Below, one piece after another: positions 15,424 to 23,999 of a DNA stretch of 52,125 bases. Source of the stretch: Plantactinospora alkalitolerans (GTDB lineage: Bacteria; Actinomycetota; Actinomycetes; Mycobacteriales; Micromonosporaceae); NCBI RefSeq assembly GCF_015690345.1, contig NZ_JADPUN010000214.1, positions 1 to 52,125 of the forward strand, read 5' to 3'. The position numbers and the translations under genes were made by a program. The notes under the pieces were generated by a model. The model made no database searches. It saw only the letters and a program-made list of their open reading frames with translations, and was not told where the DNA came from. Within the stretch, counting starts at the first letter, position 1; the number at the start of each line of letters is the position of its first letter.

Positions 15424-16452
15424 TCACCCGTGCCGGGCCGGGCCGGTCAACTGCTGCCGTACCGCCCACAGGGCCGCCTCGGTACGCGACGCGGAGCCGG
15501 TCTTGCGCAGCAGGTTCGACACGTGCACCGTGACGGTCCGGACCGAGATCCCGAGGGACCGGGCCACCTGCTTGTTCGACATCCCCGCGGCCAGGCAGGA
15601 CAGCACCTCGATCTCCCGGCCGGTCAGCTCGGCGGTGGGCGCCGCCGACGGCTGGGCCGGAACCGGCAGCCGCAGAGGCTCGGGCGGCGGCTTCCGGGTC
15701 AGCCCGTCCGGCCCGCCGCCACCCTCCACGGCCAGCAGCTCGACCAACCGGTACGGGTTGCCGCCGGTCCGCCGCCACACCGCCTCGACGACACCCGGCG
15801 AGACGGGACGTTCCGGATAGACCTGCGCGAGGACCGCGGCCACGTCCGTCCGGGGCAGCGGGCCGAGGTGCTGGCGGATCGCGCCCGGCGCCCCGGAGAG
15901 CCGGGCCAGGGTGGCCGCGACGAGTTGGGGCGACACCGCCGTGTCGGGCGGCCGGCTGGCCACCAGGAGCAGGGCCGGCAGGCCGGGCGCCCCGGCCAGC
16001 TCGCCGACGAGGTTCAGGCTGGCCGGATCGAGCGCATGCAGATCCTCCACCACCAGCACCGCCGGGCCCGCACCCACCAGCGCCCGTACGGTGCGTACCG
16101 CCAGGCGTAACAGTGCGTCGGGGGCGTACCGCTCGCGGGGGGCGTTCGGATGCTGGGCCAGCCAGGCCAGCGCGTCGGGCGGCAGCGGCAGGTCCCGGGT
16201 GTCCCGGCCGCTCAACGCCGCCGCGAGCCAGTCGTACGGTGCCGGGCTGTGCACCCGGGCGGTCCCGGTGAGGATCATGGCCGGGCGAGGTGTCAGGCCG
16301 TCGAGCGCCGCGGCGATCAGCAGGCTCTTGCCGACCCCGGCGGCACCGGTCACCACCACTCCACCCGCCCGGGGACGCCCACCGGTCACCATGGCCCAGG
16401 CGGCGGCGAACTCGGCCAGCTCACCGGCGCGCCCGACCATGGACACCGGCAT
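15424..16452 (-). CDS. AAA ATPase-LuxR transcriptional regulator (short LAL/MalT-like)
   Basis: 342 residues from the second of two adjacent ATGs (16452), 6 bases after GAGG; the longer open frame upstream is a shadow of the PP2C gene. Walker A GAAGVGKS is at residues 36-43 and Walker B is AVLVVEDLHALD. The C-terminal 65 residues are a LuxR HTH (ELTGREIEVLSCLAAGMSN, then VARSLGISVRTVTVHVSNLL). Full LAL/MalT regulators have 900 residues with TPR repeats between the two modules; here that middle is missing and a short helical linker replaces it. It diverges from the PP2C gene across a perfect 18-bp palindrome that is a likely autoregulatory operator. Confidence 0.87.
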   Translation of the reverse strand: MPVSMVGRAGELAEFAAAWAMVTGGRPRAGGVVVTGAAGVGKSLLIAAALDGLTPRPAMILTGTARVHSPAPYDWLAAALSGRDTRDLPLPPDALAWLAQHPNAPRERYAPDALLRLAVRTVRALVGAGPAVLVVEDLHALDPASLNLVGELAGAPGLPALLLVASRPPDTAVSPQLVAATLARLSGAPGAIRQHLGPLPRTDVAAVLAQVYPERPVSPGVVEAVWRRTGGNPYRLVELLAVEGGGGPDGLTRKPPPEPLRLPVPAQPSAAPTAELTGREIEVLSCLAAGMSNKQVARSLGISVRTVTVHVSNLLRKTGSASRTEAALWAVRQQLTGPARHG

Positions 16453-16465
16453 CATGCTCCTCACC

Positions 16466-16483
16466 CTACGCAGTACTGCGTAG
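16466..16483. promoter_or_regulatory. Perfect 18-bp palindrome, probable operator
   Basis: CTACGCAGTACTGCGTAG is perfectly symmetric and lies in the 67-bp gap between the divergent LuxR regulator (start 16452) and the PP2C gene (start 16520). It leaves no room for a stem loop, so a dimeric DNA-binding protein is the natural reading. The LuxR-type regulator next to it is the first candidate. Confidence 0.65.
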
Positions 16484-16519
16484 AGACGTCGCCGTGGATC
16501 TCGGTGCAAGCTCGAAGGT

Positions 16520-17266
16520 ATGAGCTTGATCCTGCGCAGCCTGGCCGTCAGCGACCCTGGTCTCGTCCGGCCGAACAACGAGGACGTGGCGTTCGCCGGT
16601 GACCGGTTGATCGCCGTCGCCGACGGAATGGGCGGCGCACCGGCCGGCGAGGTGGCCAGCGACATCGTGATCAGCACCTTGGCACCGGTGGAGGGATCCG
16701 AGCCGGACCGGGATCCCCTGGCCACCCTGCTGGACGCGATCGGGACGGCCAACCACCGGATCCGCGCGGTGGCCGACGCCGATCCGGCCAACGAGGGCAT
16801 GGGCACCACGGTCACGGCGGTGCTCCTCGCCGACCAGCGACTCGTCGTGGCACACGTCGGCGACTCCCGCGGCTATCTCCTGCGCGGTGCGCAACTGCGG
16901 CAACTGACCCGGGACGACACCTTCGTCCAGGCCCTCGTCGACCAGGGCGGGCTGACGCCGGAGGAGGCCCGGCGGCATCCGCAGCGGTCGCTGGTCACCC
17001 GGGCGGTGCAGGGCGGCCCACTTCGACCGGCGACCATCACGCTGACCGCCGAGCCGGGCGACCGGCTGCTCGTCTGTAGCGACGGGCTCTCCGACGTGGT
17101 CACCGACGACGCCATCGCGCAGGCGCTGGGGACGTACCCGGACCGCGCACAGTGCGCGGAACAGCTGGTCAAGCTCGCCCACCAGGCCGGCGCCCCGGAC
17201 AACGTCACCCTGGTGGTGGCCGACGTCGTCCCGGTCGCGGCCGACGAGTGCGTCGATGGCGGATAA
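16520..17266 (+). CDS. PP2C-family serine/threonine protein phosphatase
   Basis: 248 residues, a soluble single-domain PPM phosphatase. The metal-binding and structural motifs are all present: DPGLVRPNNEDVAF, VADGMGGAPAGEVAS, GMGTTVTAVLL, HVGDSRGYLL, LLVCSDGLSDVV and GAPDNVTLVVADV. Unlike PstP of the division cluster it has no transmembrane anchor. It would dephosphorylate Ser/Thr-phosphorylated proteins, but no kinase gene is adjacent. It is followed after 60 bases by two tandem beta-propeller proteins on the same strand, whose first promoter-like element overlaps its stop codon. Confidence 0.94.
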   Translation: MSLILRSLAVSDPGLVRPNNEDVAFAGDRLIAVADGMGGAPAGEVASDIVISTLAPVEGSEPDRDPLATLLDAIGTANHRIRAVADADPANEGMGTTVTAVLLADQRLVVAHVGDSRGYLLRGAQLRQLTRDDTFVQALVDQGGLTPEEARRHPQRSLVTRAVQGGPLRPATITLTAEPGDRLLVCSDGLSDVVTDDAIAQALGTYPDRAQCAEQLVKLAHQAGAPDNVTLVVADVVPVAADECVDGG

Positions 17267-17280
17267 TGGTCGACATCACG
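17251..17280 (+). promoter_or_regulatory. Duplicated promoter-like element, copy 1
   Basis: cgatggcgGATAATGGtcg, followed by acatcacg, contains a near-consensus -10 (GATAAT, 17262-17267) and recurs before the second paralogue at 18729-18755. Its conservation between two otherwise diverged intergenic regions argues for function. It overlaps the stop of the PP2C gene. I see no good -35. Confidence 0.5.
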
Positions 17281-17326
17281 CGGGTCGGGCCGGCGCCGGG
17301 CGGGACCCGGCGGGGCGGGAGGTCGG

Positions 17327-18688
17327 ATGGACCGCACGGTGGCCGTGATCGACCTCGGTTCCGACCGGTACGACCCGATGACCGAATCCGACCCGCCCCC
17401 GGAGTCCAGGAGGCGCCAACTACGGGCGCTGGCCCTGGTGCTGGTCGGAGCGCTGGTGCTCAGCGCCGGTGGTGGCACCCGGCCGCCCTCGCCGCGCCTG
17501 GAGCCAGGGCTGACCGTCTCGCTCCGGGTCGGAACGCGCTTCCACCTGACCGAGGACCGGCTCTTCGTGACCGATCCCACCCCGGGTACGACCCGTCGGG
17601 TCGCGGCGTACGAGGTGAAGGGCGGGCGGCAGCTCTGGACCAGCTCGTACCAGACCGTGCAACGGCAGCTCGGGCTGACCCTGGCCGGTGAACTCCTGCT
17701 GATCAAGGACGGCGACCGGCGCGACGGCCCGATCGGCACCACCGCGCTGGACGCCGGCACCGGGCGATGGCGGTGGTCGGTGCCGTTCCCGCTGGAGGTA
17801 CTGCCCGGCGAGCGGACGGCGCTGGTCATCGAGGACCTCTTTCCGCCCGGATCGCTGATCGACGCGGAGAACCCGCCGCCGGGCACGACGGTCATGCACA
17901 TGTCGTCCACCGGCGGGGTCTACAACAGACCGTCGATCGGCTCGATCGCCCGGGCGGTCGACCTGGCCAGTGGCCGGGAACTCTGGGCCACCCCACCGCT
18001 GGTCAAGGTCGTCGCGATCCCGGCCGCCGGCGGTCGGCCCGCGGCGGTCCTCGCGTGGCCGCCGGGCGGCGGGATGGAGGTGTGGGACCTGCGCAGCGGA
18101 GCGGTCCTGCAACGCTTCGACTGGACCGGCGGCGTACCGCGCAACGGGGCCCGGATCGGCGGCGTGGTGATGGTGTGGCACTCCACCGGCGTGACCGCGT
18201 ACTCGGCCGACCTTCTCCAGCCCCGGTGGAGCCGCCCGCTGGCGGAGGGAACGGACCCGCACCTCGACGTCTGCGGCCCGCTGCTGTGCCTGCGTGACAC
18301 CACCGGCGTCCAGGTGCTGGATCCGGCCACCGGAGCGGTCGCGTGGCGGACGACCGAGCGGGTGTACCTGTCCTCGAGCGGCATCCACCTGGTCGAGACC
18401 GACGACCATCCCCGCCTGCACCGGCTGGTGGAGCCGGACACCGGCCATACCCTGGTCGATCTGTCGCCCTGGACCGAGACGGCCCGGCTCGACGGCGGGT
18501 CGCCGCTGCTGCTGCTCCGCCGCGACAGCGCCGCCGTCCGGACCTGGCTCGACATCATCGACCCGGGCGACACGGCCGTCCGGCCACTGGAGTCGGTGCC
18601 GTACGCGCTCTCCTCCTGCCAGGTGGTTCCCGGGGTGATCGCCTGCCGGACACAGCTGGGCGAGACGCGGACCTGGCGATACCGGTAA
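17327..18688 (+). CDS. Membrane-anchored PQQ-like beta-propeller protein, paralogue 1
   Basis: 453 residues from ATG 17327 after GGGAGG. The N-terminal cytoplasmic tail VAVIDLGSDRYDPMTE is followed by one transmembrane helix (LRALALVLVGALVLSAGGG). The extracytoplasmic part is a PQQ/WD-like propeller with repeated blade words such as VAAYEVKGGRQLW, TALDAGTGRWRW, RAVDLASGRELW and LDPATGAVAWRT. No PQQ-enzyme catalytic Asp or Cys pair is evident, so it is probably a binding or scaffolding propeller (BamB-like), not a dehydrogenase. It is a tandem duplicate of the next gene, sharing even its cytoplasmic tail, and lies behind the PP2C gene. Confidence 0.8.
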   Translation: MDRTVAVIDLGSDRYDPMTESDPPPESRRRQLRALALVLVGALVLSAGGGTRPPSPRLEPGLTVSLRVGTRFHLTEDRLFVTDPTPGTTRRVAAYEVKGGRQLWTSSYQTVQRQLGLTLAGELLLIKDGDRRDGPIGTTALDAGTGRWRWSVPFPLEVLPGERTALVIEDLFPPGSLIDAENPPPGTTVMHMSSTGGVYNRPSIGSIARAVDLASGRELWATPPLVKVVAIPAAGGRPAAVLAWPPGGGMEVWDLRSGAVLQRFDWTGGVPRNGARIGGVVMVWHSTGVTAYSADLLQPRWSRPLAEGTDPHLDVCGPLLCLRDTTGVQVLDPATGAVAWRTTERVYLSSSGIHLVETDDHPRLHRLVEPDTGHTLVDLSPWTETARLDGGSPLLLLRRDSAAVRTWLDIIDPGDTAVRPLESVPYALSSCQVVPGVIACRTQLGETRTWRYR

Positions 18689-18728
18689 ACGCCGCCACGC
18701 CCCGGTGCGCGACCGCGCCGGGCCGGGC

Positions 18729-18755
18729 CGATGGCTGATAATGGCCGGCATCACG
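18729..18755 (+). promoter_or_regulatory. Duplicated promoter-like element, copy 2
   Basis: cgatggctGATAATGGccg, followed by gcatcacg (GATAAT at 18737-18742), is the counterpart of 17251-17280. It lies 87 bases before the start of the second propeller gene, against 59 for copy 1. The copying of both gene and upstream element shows that the duplication unit included the promoter. Confidence 0.5.
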
Positions 18756-18829
18756 AACCCGAACCGGTACCGACCGGGCGGGCGGATCGTCGTCCGGGTT
18801 GGCGAGTTCGATCACGGCTGGAGGTCGAG

Positions 18830-20188
18830 ATGGAGGGCGCGGTGGCGGTGATCGACCTCGGCACCGACCGCTACCACCCACCGGTCGAGCCCGACCCCAC
18901 CCATCCGCGCACGGCACGCCGGCTCCGGGTGACCGCGCTGGCGCTGGCCGGGGCCTTGGCGCTCAGTACCGGTGGGGCCGGGCCGGCGGCACCGCCGCGA
19001 CTGGAGGAGATCTACCAGAACCGGCTGGGCGCGGGGCAGTACTTCCAGTTGACCGAGGACCGGCTCTTCGTGGCCGGATCGACGCCCGACTACACGGGGA
19101 TCCGGGTCGTGGCGTACGACCTGGACCGGGGGCGGCAAATCTGGCGCACCGAGTACCCGACGGGGGCCCGGCTGGCGGCGGTGACCCTGGCCGGCGGGTT
19201 CCTGCTGGTCGTGGACGGCGACTGGCGGACCGGCCCGGCCCGGACCACCGCGCTGGACGCCCGGACCGGCCGGTCGCGCTGGTCGATGCCGACGCGGGTG
19301 GACGTGCTGCCCGGCGAGCGGACGGCGTTGATCACCGAACGGACGTTTCCGCCGGGATCCCGGATCGAGCCGTTCGACCTGGGCTCCGACTCGGACGTGG
19401 TGTACTTCTCGGCCGACGGCCGGCACAACGCGCCGCCGATCGGGGTGACCGGCCGGGCGATCGACCTGGACACCGGCCGGGAGTTGTGGAGCTTCCCGCT
19501 GCGGGCCGCCGCGATGCCGGTACCGGCCGCCGGAGCCCGGCCCGCCGTCGTACTGGCGGCGGAGCGGGGCGGCGGTATCGAGGTGCGTGACCTGCGTACC
19601 GGAGCGGTCCGGCAGCGGCTCGACTGGGCCGCCGCCGTTCCGCAGCATGCGGAGGTCGCGGGCGACTTTCTGGTGCTCCGGCACGGCTCCGAGGTGACCG
19701 CCTACTCGGCCGATCTTCTCCAGCGACGGTGGACCCGTCCGGTACCCGTCACCGACCTGGGCGTTCACGCGTGCGGCCCGATGCTGTGCATGGAGAACGG
19801 CGCCGCCGTCGAGGTGGTGGATCCGGCCACCGGGGTCACCGCGTGGCGGACGAGCGATCGGGTGTGGCTCCAGCCGCACGGGTCGTACCTGATCGAGAGC
19901 GACGACCAGCTCGGGGTCCGCCGGGCCGTCGATCCGGGTACCGGCCGTACCGTCGTGGACCTGGCCGGCTGGACCGAGGAGCGGAAGTCCGAGGACGACT
20001 CGCCGCTGCTCCTGCTCCGCAGCAACGACACCGCGATCCGGACCTGGCTCGGCATCATCGACCCGGGCGGAACGGCCGTACGCCGGTTGGATCCGGTGCC
20101 GTACGCGCTGCCGTCCTGTCAGGTCGCTTCCGGGGTGATCGCCTGTCAGACGCAGTTGGGCCAGGTACGGGTCTGGCGTTACCGCTGA
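18830..20188 (+). CDS. Membrane-anchored PQQ-like beta-propeller protein, paralogue 2
   Basis: 452 residues from ATG 18830. This start has GGAGG 7 bases upstream and aligns with the start of paralogue 1 (VAVIDLGTDRYHPPVE against VAVIDLGSDRYDPMTE). A longer frame from 18731 exists, but its first codons are the conserved upstream element. The tail is followed by one membrane helix (VTALALAGALALSTGG) and a propeller with the same blade words (VVAYDLDRGRQIW, TALDARTGRSRW, RAIDLDTGRELW, VVDPATGVTAWRT). Divergence is spread along the length, so the duplication is old and both copies have been kept. Function is unknown. Confidence 0.8.
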   Translation: MEGAVAVIDLGTDRYHPPVEPDPTHPRTARRLRVTALALAGALALSTGGAGPAAPPRLEEIYQNRLGAGQYFQLTEDRLFVAGSTPDYTGIRVVAYDLDRGRQIWRTEYPTGARLAAVTLAGGFLLVVDGDWRTGPARTTALDARTGRSRWSMPTRVDVLPGERTALITERTFPPGSRIEPFDLGSDSDVVYFSADGRHNAPPIGVTGRAIDLDTGRELWSFPLRAAAMPVPAAGARPAVVLAAERGGGIEVRDLRTGAVRQRLDWAAAVPQHAEVAGDFLVLRHGSEVTAYSADLLQRRWTRPVPVTDLGVHACGPMLCMENGAAVEVVDPATGVTAWRTSDRVWLQPHGSYLIESDDQLGVRRAVDPGTGRTVVDLAGWTEERKSEDDSPLLLLRSNDTAIRTWLGIIDPGGTAVRRLDPVPYALPSCQVASGVIACQTQLGQVRVWRYR

Positions 20189-20251
20189 GCGGTCGGCCAG
20201 ACGGAAGTAATCTCGACATATGCCACAAAGCACGCCCAGGACGTACGCCGG

Positions 20252-20788
20252 ATGACCGGGTCGCCGCACCGGTCGCCGGTCAGCCTCTCGGTCAACGGCA
20301 GGCCGTACGAACTCGACCTCGACAACCGGACCACGCTGCTCGACGCGCTCCGCGAGCATCTGGCGCTGACCGGGGCCAAGAAGGGCTGCGACCACGGCCA
20401 GTGCGGATCCTGCACGGTCCTGCTGGACGGCCGCCGGGTGAAGAGTTGCCTCATCTTCGCCGTCGCGGCGGCCGGCGGCAGCCTGGTCAGCATCGAGGGC
20501 CTGGCCGACGGCACCGACCTGCACCCCTTACAGAGCTGCTTCGTCCAGCACGACGCCTTCCAGTGCGGCTACTGCACCCCCGGTCAGCTCTGCTCGGCCG
20601 CCGGCATGCTGGACGAGGTACGCCAGGGCTGGCCGAGCCTGGCCACCGAGGACCTGGTCGCCGGCCCGGACGGGCTCACCGACTCCGAGATCCGGGAACG
20701 GATGAGCGGAAACCTCTGCCGCTGCGCGGCGTACCCGAACATCGTCTCCGCGATCCGCGAGGCCTCGGCGACCGGGAGCCGGCGATGA
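20252..20788 (+). CDS. paoA: Molybdenum hydroxylase [2Fe-2S] subunit (PaoA/YagT type)
   Basis: 178 residues. The plant-type ferredoxin cluster is bound by Cys46, Cys51, Cys54 and Cys66 (GCDHGQCGSC and KSC). The second [2Fe-2S] domain has FQCGYCTPGQ and NLCRCAAYP. The subunit passes electrons from the molybdenum centre to the FAD subunit in aldehyde or xanthine-type dehydrogenases. E. coli PaoA carries a Tat signal; here the N-terminus is short without a twin-arginine hydrophobic leader, so the complex is probably cytoplasmic. Its stop overlaps the start of the FAD subunit gene (ATGA). Naming after pao rests on the next gene's extra cysteines. Confidence 0.9.
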   Translation: MTGSPHRSPVSLSVNGRPYELDLDNRTTLLDALREHLALTGAKKGCDHGQCGSCTVLLDGRRVKSCLIFAVAAAGGSLVSIEGLADGTDLHPLQSCFVQHDAFQCGYCTPGQLCSAAGMLDEVRQGWPSLATEDLVAGPDGLTDSEIRERMSGNLCRCAAYPNIVSAIREASATGSRR

Positions 20789-21798
20789 GAACCTTCCGGT
20801 ACGAGCGCGGCACCGACCCCGGTCAGGCGGTGACCCTGGTCGCCGGCGAGCCGGACGCCGCGTACCTCGGCGGCGGCACGAACCTGGTCGACCTGATGAA
20901 GCTGGGGGTGGCCCGGCCACGGCTCCTGGTCGACGTCACCCGGCTGCCGCTGGACTCGGTCGAACCGCTGCCCGGTGGCGGTCTGCGGATCGGGGCCACC
21001 GTCCGCAACAGCGACCTGGCCGCGCACCCGACGGTCCGGCGGGACTACCCGGTGCTGGCCCGGGCGCTGCTGGCCGGCGCCAGTGGACAGTTGCGGAACA
21101 TGGCGACCGTCGGGGGCAACCTGTTGCAGCGCACCCGCTGCTACTACTTCCAGGACGTCAGCCGGCCCTGCAACAAACGCGAGCCCGGAGCCGGATGCTC
21201 GGCCCTGGACGGCCAGAACCGGGACCTCGCCATCCTCGGCTGGTCGCCGCAGTGCGTCGCGACCCATCCCTCCGACATGGCGGTCGCGCTGGTCGCCCTC
21301 GACGCGGTGGTGGAGGTGCTGGAACCGGCCGGCGCCCGGGAGATCCCGCTGACCGAGTTCCACCGGCTGCCGGGCGAGCGGCCGGATCAGGAGACCACGA
21401 TGGAACCGGGCGGGCTGGTCACCGCGGTCCGGATCCCGGCGCTGCCCTACGCGCGCCGGTCGACGTACCGGAAGGCGCGGGACCGGGCCTCGTTCGCCTT
21501 CGCCGCCGGCTCGGTGGCGGCCGCGATCGACCTGGACGGTCCGCTGGTCCGCGAGGTCCGACTCGGGTACGGCGCGGTCGCGCACCGCCCCTGGCGGGCC
21601 CGGCTGGCCGAGGAGGCGCTGCGCGGCCAACCCGCCACCGAGGAGAACTTCCGGCTCGCCGCCGACGAGGAACTGGCCGCCGCCCGCGCCCTGGCACACA
21701 ACGCCTTCAAGATCCCACTGATCCGGAACCTGACCGTCCGTACCCTCGTCGAGCTGACCGAGGGTTCCGTCGAGCCAGCAGCGGAGCGGGGCCGGTGA
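20785..21798 (+). CDS. paoB: Molybdenum hydroxylase FAD/[4Fe-4S] subunit (PaoB/YagS type)
   Basis: 337 residues, starting in a 4-base overlap with the previous gene. AYLGGGTNLVDLMKLGV and ATVGGNLLQRTRC are FAD-binding signatures of the vanillyl-alcohol-oxidase/XdhB type. An insert with Cys residues (RCYYFQDVSRPCNK, GAGCSAL, SPQCVATHPSD) matches the extra [4Fe-4S] cluster seen in PaoB and 4-hydroxybenzoyl-CoA reductase and absent from ordinary xanthine dehydrogenase FAD subunits. The complex is therefore of the aldehyde oxidoreductase class. The other FAD subunit in this window (51251-52123) lacks the insert. Confidence 0.9.
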   Translation: MRTFRYERGTDPGQAVTLVAGEPDAAYLGGGTNLVDLMKLGVARPRLLVDVTRLPLDSVEPLPGGGLRIGATVRNSDLAAHPTVRRDYPVLARALLAGASGQLRNMATVGGNLLQRTRCYYFQDVSRPCNKREPGAGCSALDGQNRDLAILGWSPQCVATHPSDMAVALVALDAVVEVLEPAGAREIPLTEFHRLPGERPDQETTMEPGGLVTAVRIPALPYARRSTYRKARDRASFAFAAGSVAAAIDLDGPLVREVRLGYGAVAHRPWRARLAEEALRGQPATEENFRLAADEELAAARALAHNAFKIPLIRNLTVRTLVELTEGSVEPAAERGR

Positions 21799-23900
21799 GC
21801 GCGCCGACGGCGGCCGTCGGCCGGGCCCAGCCCCGGCTGGAGGGTCGGGAGAAGGTGACCGGCACCGCCCGGTACGCGGTCGAGCATCCGGCCGACGGCC
21901 TGGCGTACGCCTGGGCGGTGCAGGCCAGCGTGGCCAAGGCCCGGATCGTCCGGGTCGACGACGCCGTGGCGCTGGCCGAGCCGGGGGTACTGGCCGTGCT
22001 GACCTACGCCAACGCGCCCCGGCTGGCGCCGGTCGAGAGCCGGGAACTCCTGCTGCTCCAGCAGCCCCGGGTGCACTACCGGGGTGAGATCGTCGCGCTG
22101 GTGGTGGCCGAGTCGCTGGAGGCCGCCCGCGAGGGGGCCCTGCTGGTCCGGGTCGACTACGACACCGAACCGCACAGCAGCGTGCTGACCGAGCGGCATC
22201 CGAGCCTCTACAAGCCGGACAAGGTCAATCCGAACTTTCCCACCGACACCTGTGTCGGCGACTTCGACGCCGGGTACGAGGCCGCCGAGGTACGGCTCGA
22301 CCAGACGTACCGGACGCCGGCGTACCACAACAATCCGATGGAGCCGCACGCCTCGACCGCGCACTGGTGGCAGGGCCGACTGCTGGTGCACGACTCCAGC
22401 CAGGGCAGCGGCGACGTCCGGGACACCCTCGGCCGGCTCTTCGAGGTACCCGCCGAGTCGGTCCGGGTCACCGCTGAACACGTCGGCGGCGGCTTCGGCA
22501 GCAAGGGCAGTCCGCGTTGCACCCCCGTGCTGGCCGCGATGGCCGCCCGGCACGTCGACCGGCCGGTACGGCTGGCGCTGACCCGGCAACAGATCTTCGG
22601 GCCGATCGGTTACCGCACCCCGGTCATCCAGCGGGTCCGGCTCGGTGCCGACGCCGACGGCCGGTTGGCGGCGATCTGCCACGACGCGTTCAGCCAGACC
22701 TCGACCACCACCGAGTTCGCCGAGCAGACCGCCGTACTCACCCGGGCCCTCTACGCTGCCCCGCACCGCCGGACGACCCACCGGCTGGCCCGGCTCGACG
22801 TACCGACACCGTCCTGGATGCGCGCTCCGGGCGAGTGTCCGGGGTCGTTCGCGCTGGAGTCGGCGATGGACGAGCTGGCGGTGGCGTGCGGGATCGACCC
22901 GATCGAGCTGCGGATCCGGAACGACACCGACCGGCATCCGGAGGACGATCTGCCGTTCAGCAGCCGGAACCTCGTCGCCTGCCTCCGGGACGGTGCCCGC
23001 CGGTTCGGCTGGGCGGACCGGGATCCCGCGCCCGGGGTCCGGCGACAGGGGCGGTGGCTGTTCGGCACCGGGGTGGCCGGCGCGGCCTACCCGGCCCGGT
23101 CGCCGGTCGGATCCGCGCGGGCGGAGGCCCGCCCGGACGGCACGTACCAGGTCGGCATCAACGCCACCGACATCGGCACCGGGGCCCGTACCGCGCTGTG
23201 GCAGGTCGCCACCGAGGCGCTCGGGGTGCCCGGGGACCGGGTCCGGATCAGCATCGGGGACAGCGACCTCCCCCCGGCGTACGTCGCCGGCGGCTCGACC
23301 GGCACCGCCGGCTGGAGCTGGGCGGTGGACAAGGCCTGCCGGAGCCTGCGCCGACAGCTCCAGGAGCAGTACGCGGGATCGGTGCCGCCCGGCGGGCTGA
23401 GCGTCTTCACCGACACCGCCGCCGAGGTGGCGGCCCTGGAGAAGGTCGCCCGGTACGCCTTCGGCGCGCACTTCGCGCAGGTGCGGGTGGATGTCGACTC
23501 CGGGGAGGTCCGGGTCGGCCGGATGCTCGGGGTGTTCGCCACCGGCCGGGTGGTGAACCCGAGCACCGCCCGGTCCCAGTTGATCGGCGGAATGACGATG
23601 GGCCTGTCGATGGCGCTGCACGAGGAGGGGCTGCTGGATCACCGCTTCGGCGACTGGGTGAACCGCGACCTCGCGACGTACCACGTCAGCGCCTGTGCGG
23701 ACGTGGAGCGGATCGAGGCTTACTGGGTGGCGGAGGACGACGACCGGGTCAACCCGCTCGGTATCAAGGGATTGGGCGAGATCGGCATCGTCGGCTCGGC
23801 GGCGGCGGTCGCCAACGCGGTGCACCACGCCACCGGGATCCGCTTCCGCACCCTGCCGATCCAGCTCGACAAGCTGCTCCAGCACCTGCCCGCTGGCTGA
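21795..23900 (+). CDS. paoC: Molybdenum hydroxylase molybdopterin-binding subunit (PaoC/YagR type)
   Basis: 701 residues from a GTG that overlaps the paoB stop. It has the aldehyde oxidase/xanthine dehydrogenase a/b hammerhead start (PRLEGREKVTGTARYAVEH), the molybdopterin motifs GGGFGSKGS and APGECPGSFALESAMDEL, and the C-terminal catalytic glutamate in GIKGLGEIGIVG. The enzyme hydroxylates aldehydes or N-heterocycles using molybdopterin cytosine dinucleotide. That cofactor would need a MocA cytidylyltransferase, and a candidate lies at 46939-47580. There is no XdhC-like maturation chaperone next to it. Substrate is not predictable. Confidence 0.92.
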   Translation: MSAPTAAVGRAQPRLEGREKVTGTARYAVEHPADGLAYAWAVQASVAKARIVRVDDAVALAEPGVLAVLTYANAPRLAPVESRELLLLQQPRVHYRGEIVALVVAESLEAAREGALLVRVDYDTEPHSSVLTERHPSLYKPDKVNPNFPTDTCVGDFDAGYEAAEVRLDQTYRTPAYHNNPMEPHASTAHWWQGRLLVHDSSQGSGDVRDTLGRLFEVPAESVRVTAEHVGGGFGSKGSPRCTPVLAAMAARHVDRPVRLALTRQQIFGPIGYRTPVIQRVRLGADADGRLAAICHDAFSQTSTTTEFAEQTAVLTRALYAAPHRRTTHRLARLDVPTPSWMRAPGECPGSFALESAMDELAVACGIDPIELRIRNDTDRHPEDDLPFSSRNLVACLRDGARRFGWADRDPAPGVRRQGRWLFGTGVAGAAYPARSPVGSARAEARPDGTYQVGINATDIGTGARTALWQVATEALGVPGDRVRISIGDSDLPPAYVAGGSTGTAGWSWAVDKACRSLRRQLQEQYAGSVPPGGLSVFTDTAAEVAALEKVARYAFGAHFAQVRVDVDSGEVRVGRMLGVFATGRVVNPSTARSQLIGGMTMGLSMALHEEGLLDHRFGDWVNRDLATYHVSACADVERIEAYWVAEDDDRVNPLGIKGLGEIGIVGSAAAVANAVHHATGIRFRTLPIQLDKLLQHLPAG

Positions 23901-23921
23901 ACCGGACCGGCCGGCACGCCG

Positions 23922-23999
23922 GCGGCCGGACCGGCACCGCTCAGGACGCGGCCGGACCGGCACCGCTCAGGACGCGGCCGGACCGGCACCGCTCAGGGC
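23922..23999. repeat. Three perfect 26-bp tandem repeats at the end of a TetR gene
   Basis: The unit GCGGCCGGACCGGCACCGCTCAGGAC (read from 23922) recurs at 23948 and 23974; copies 1 and 2 are identical, and copy 3 has one change near its end (GGGC for GGAC). Copy 3 supplies the stop codon and last residues of the minus-strand TetR gene, and each copy carries an equivalent TGA. The array fills most of the gap to paoC. Confidence 0.88.
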
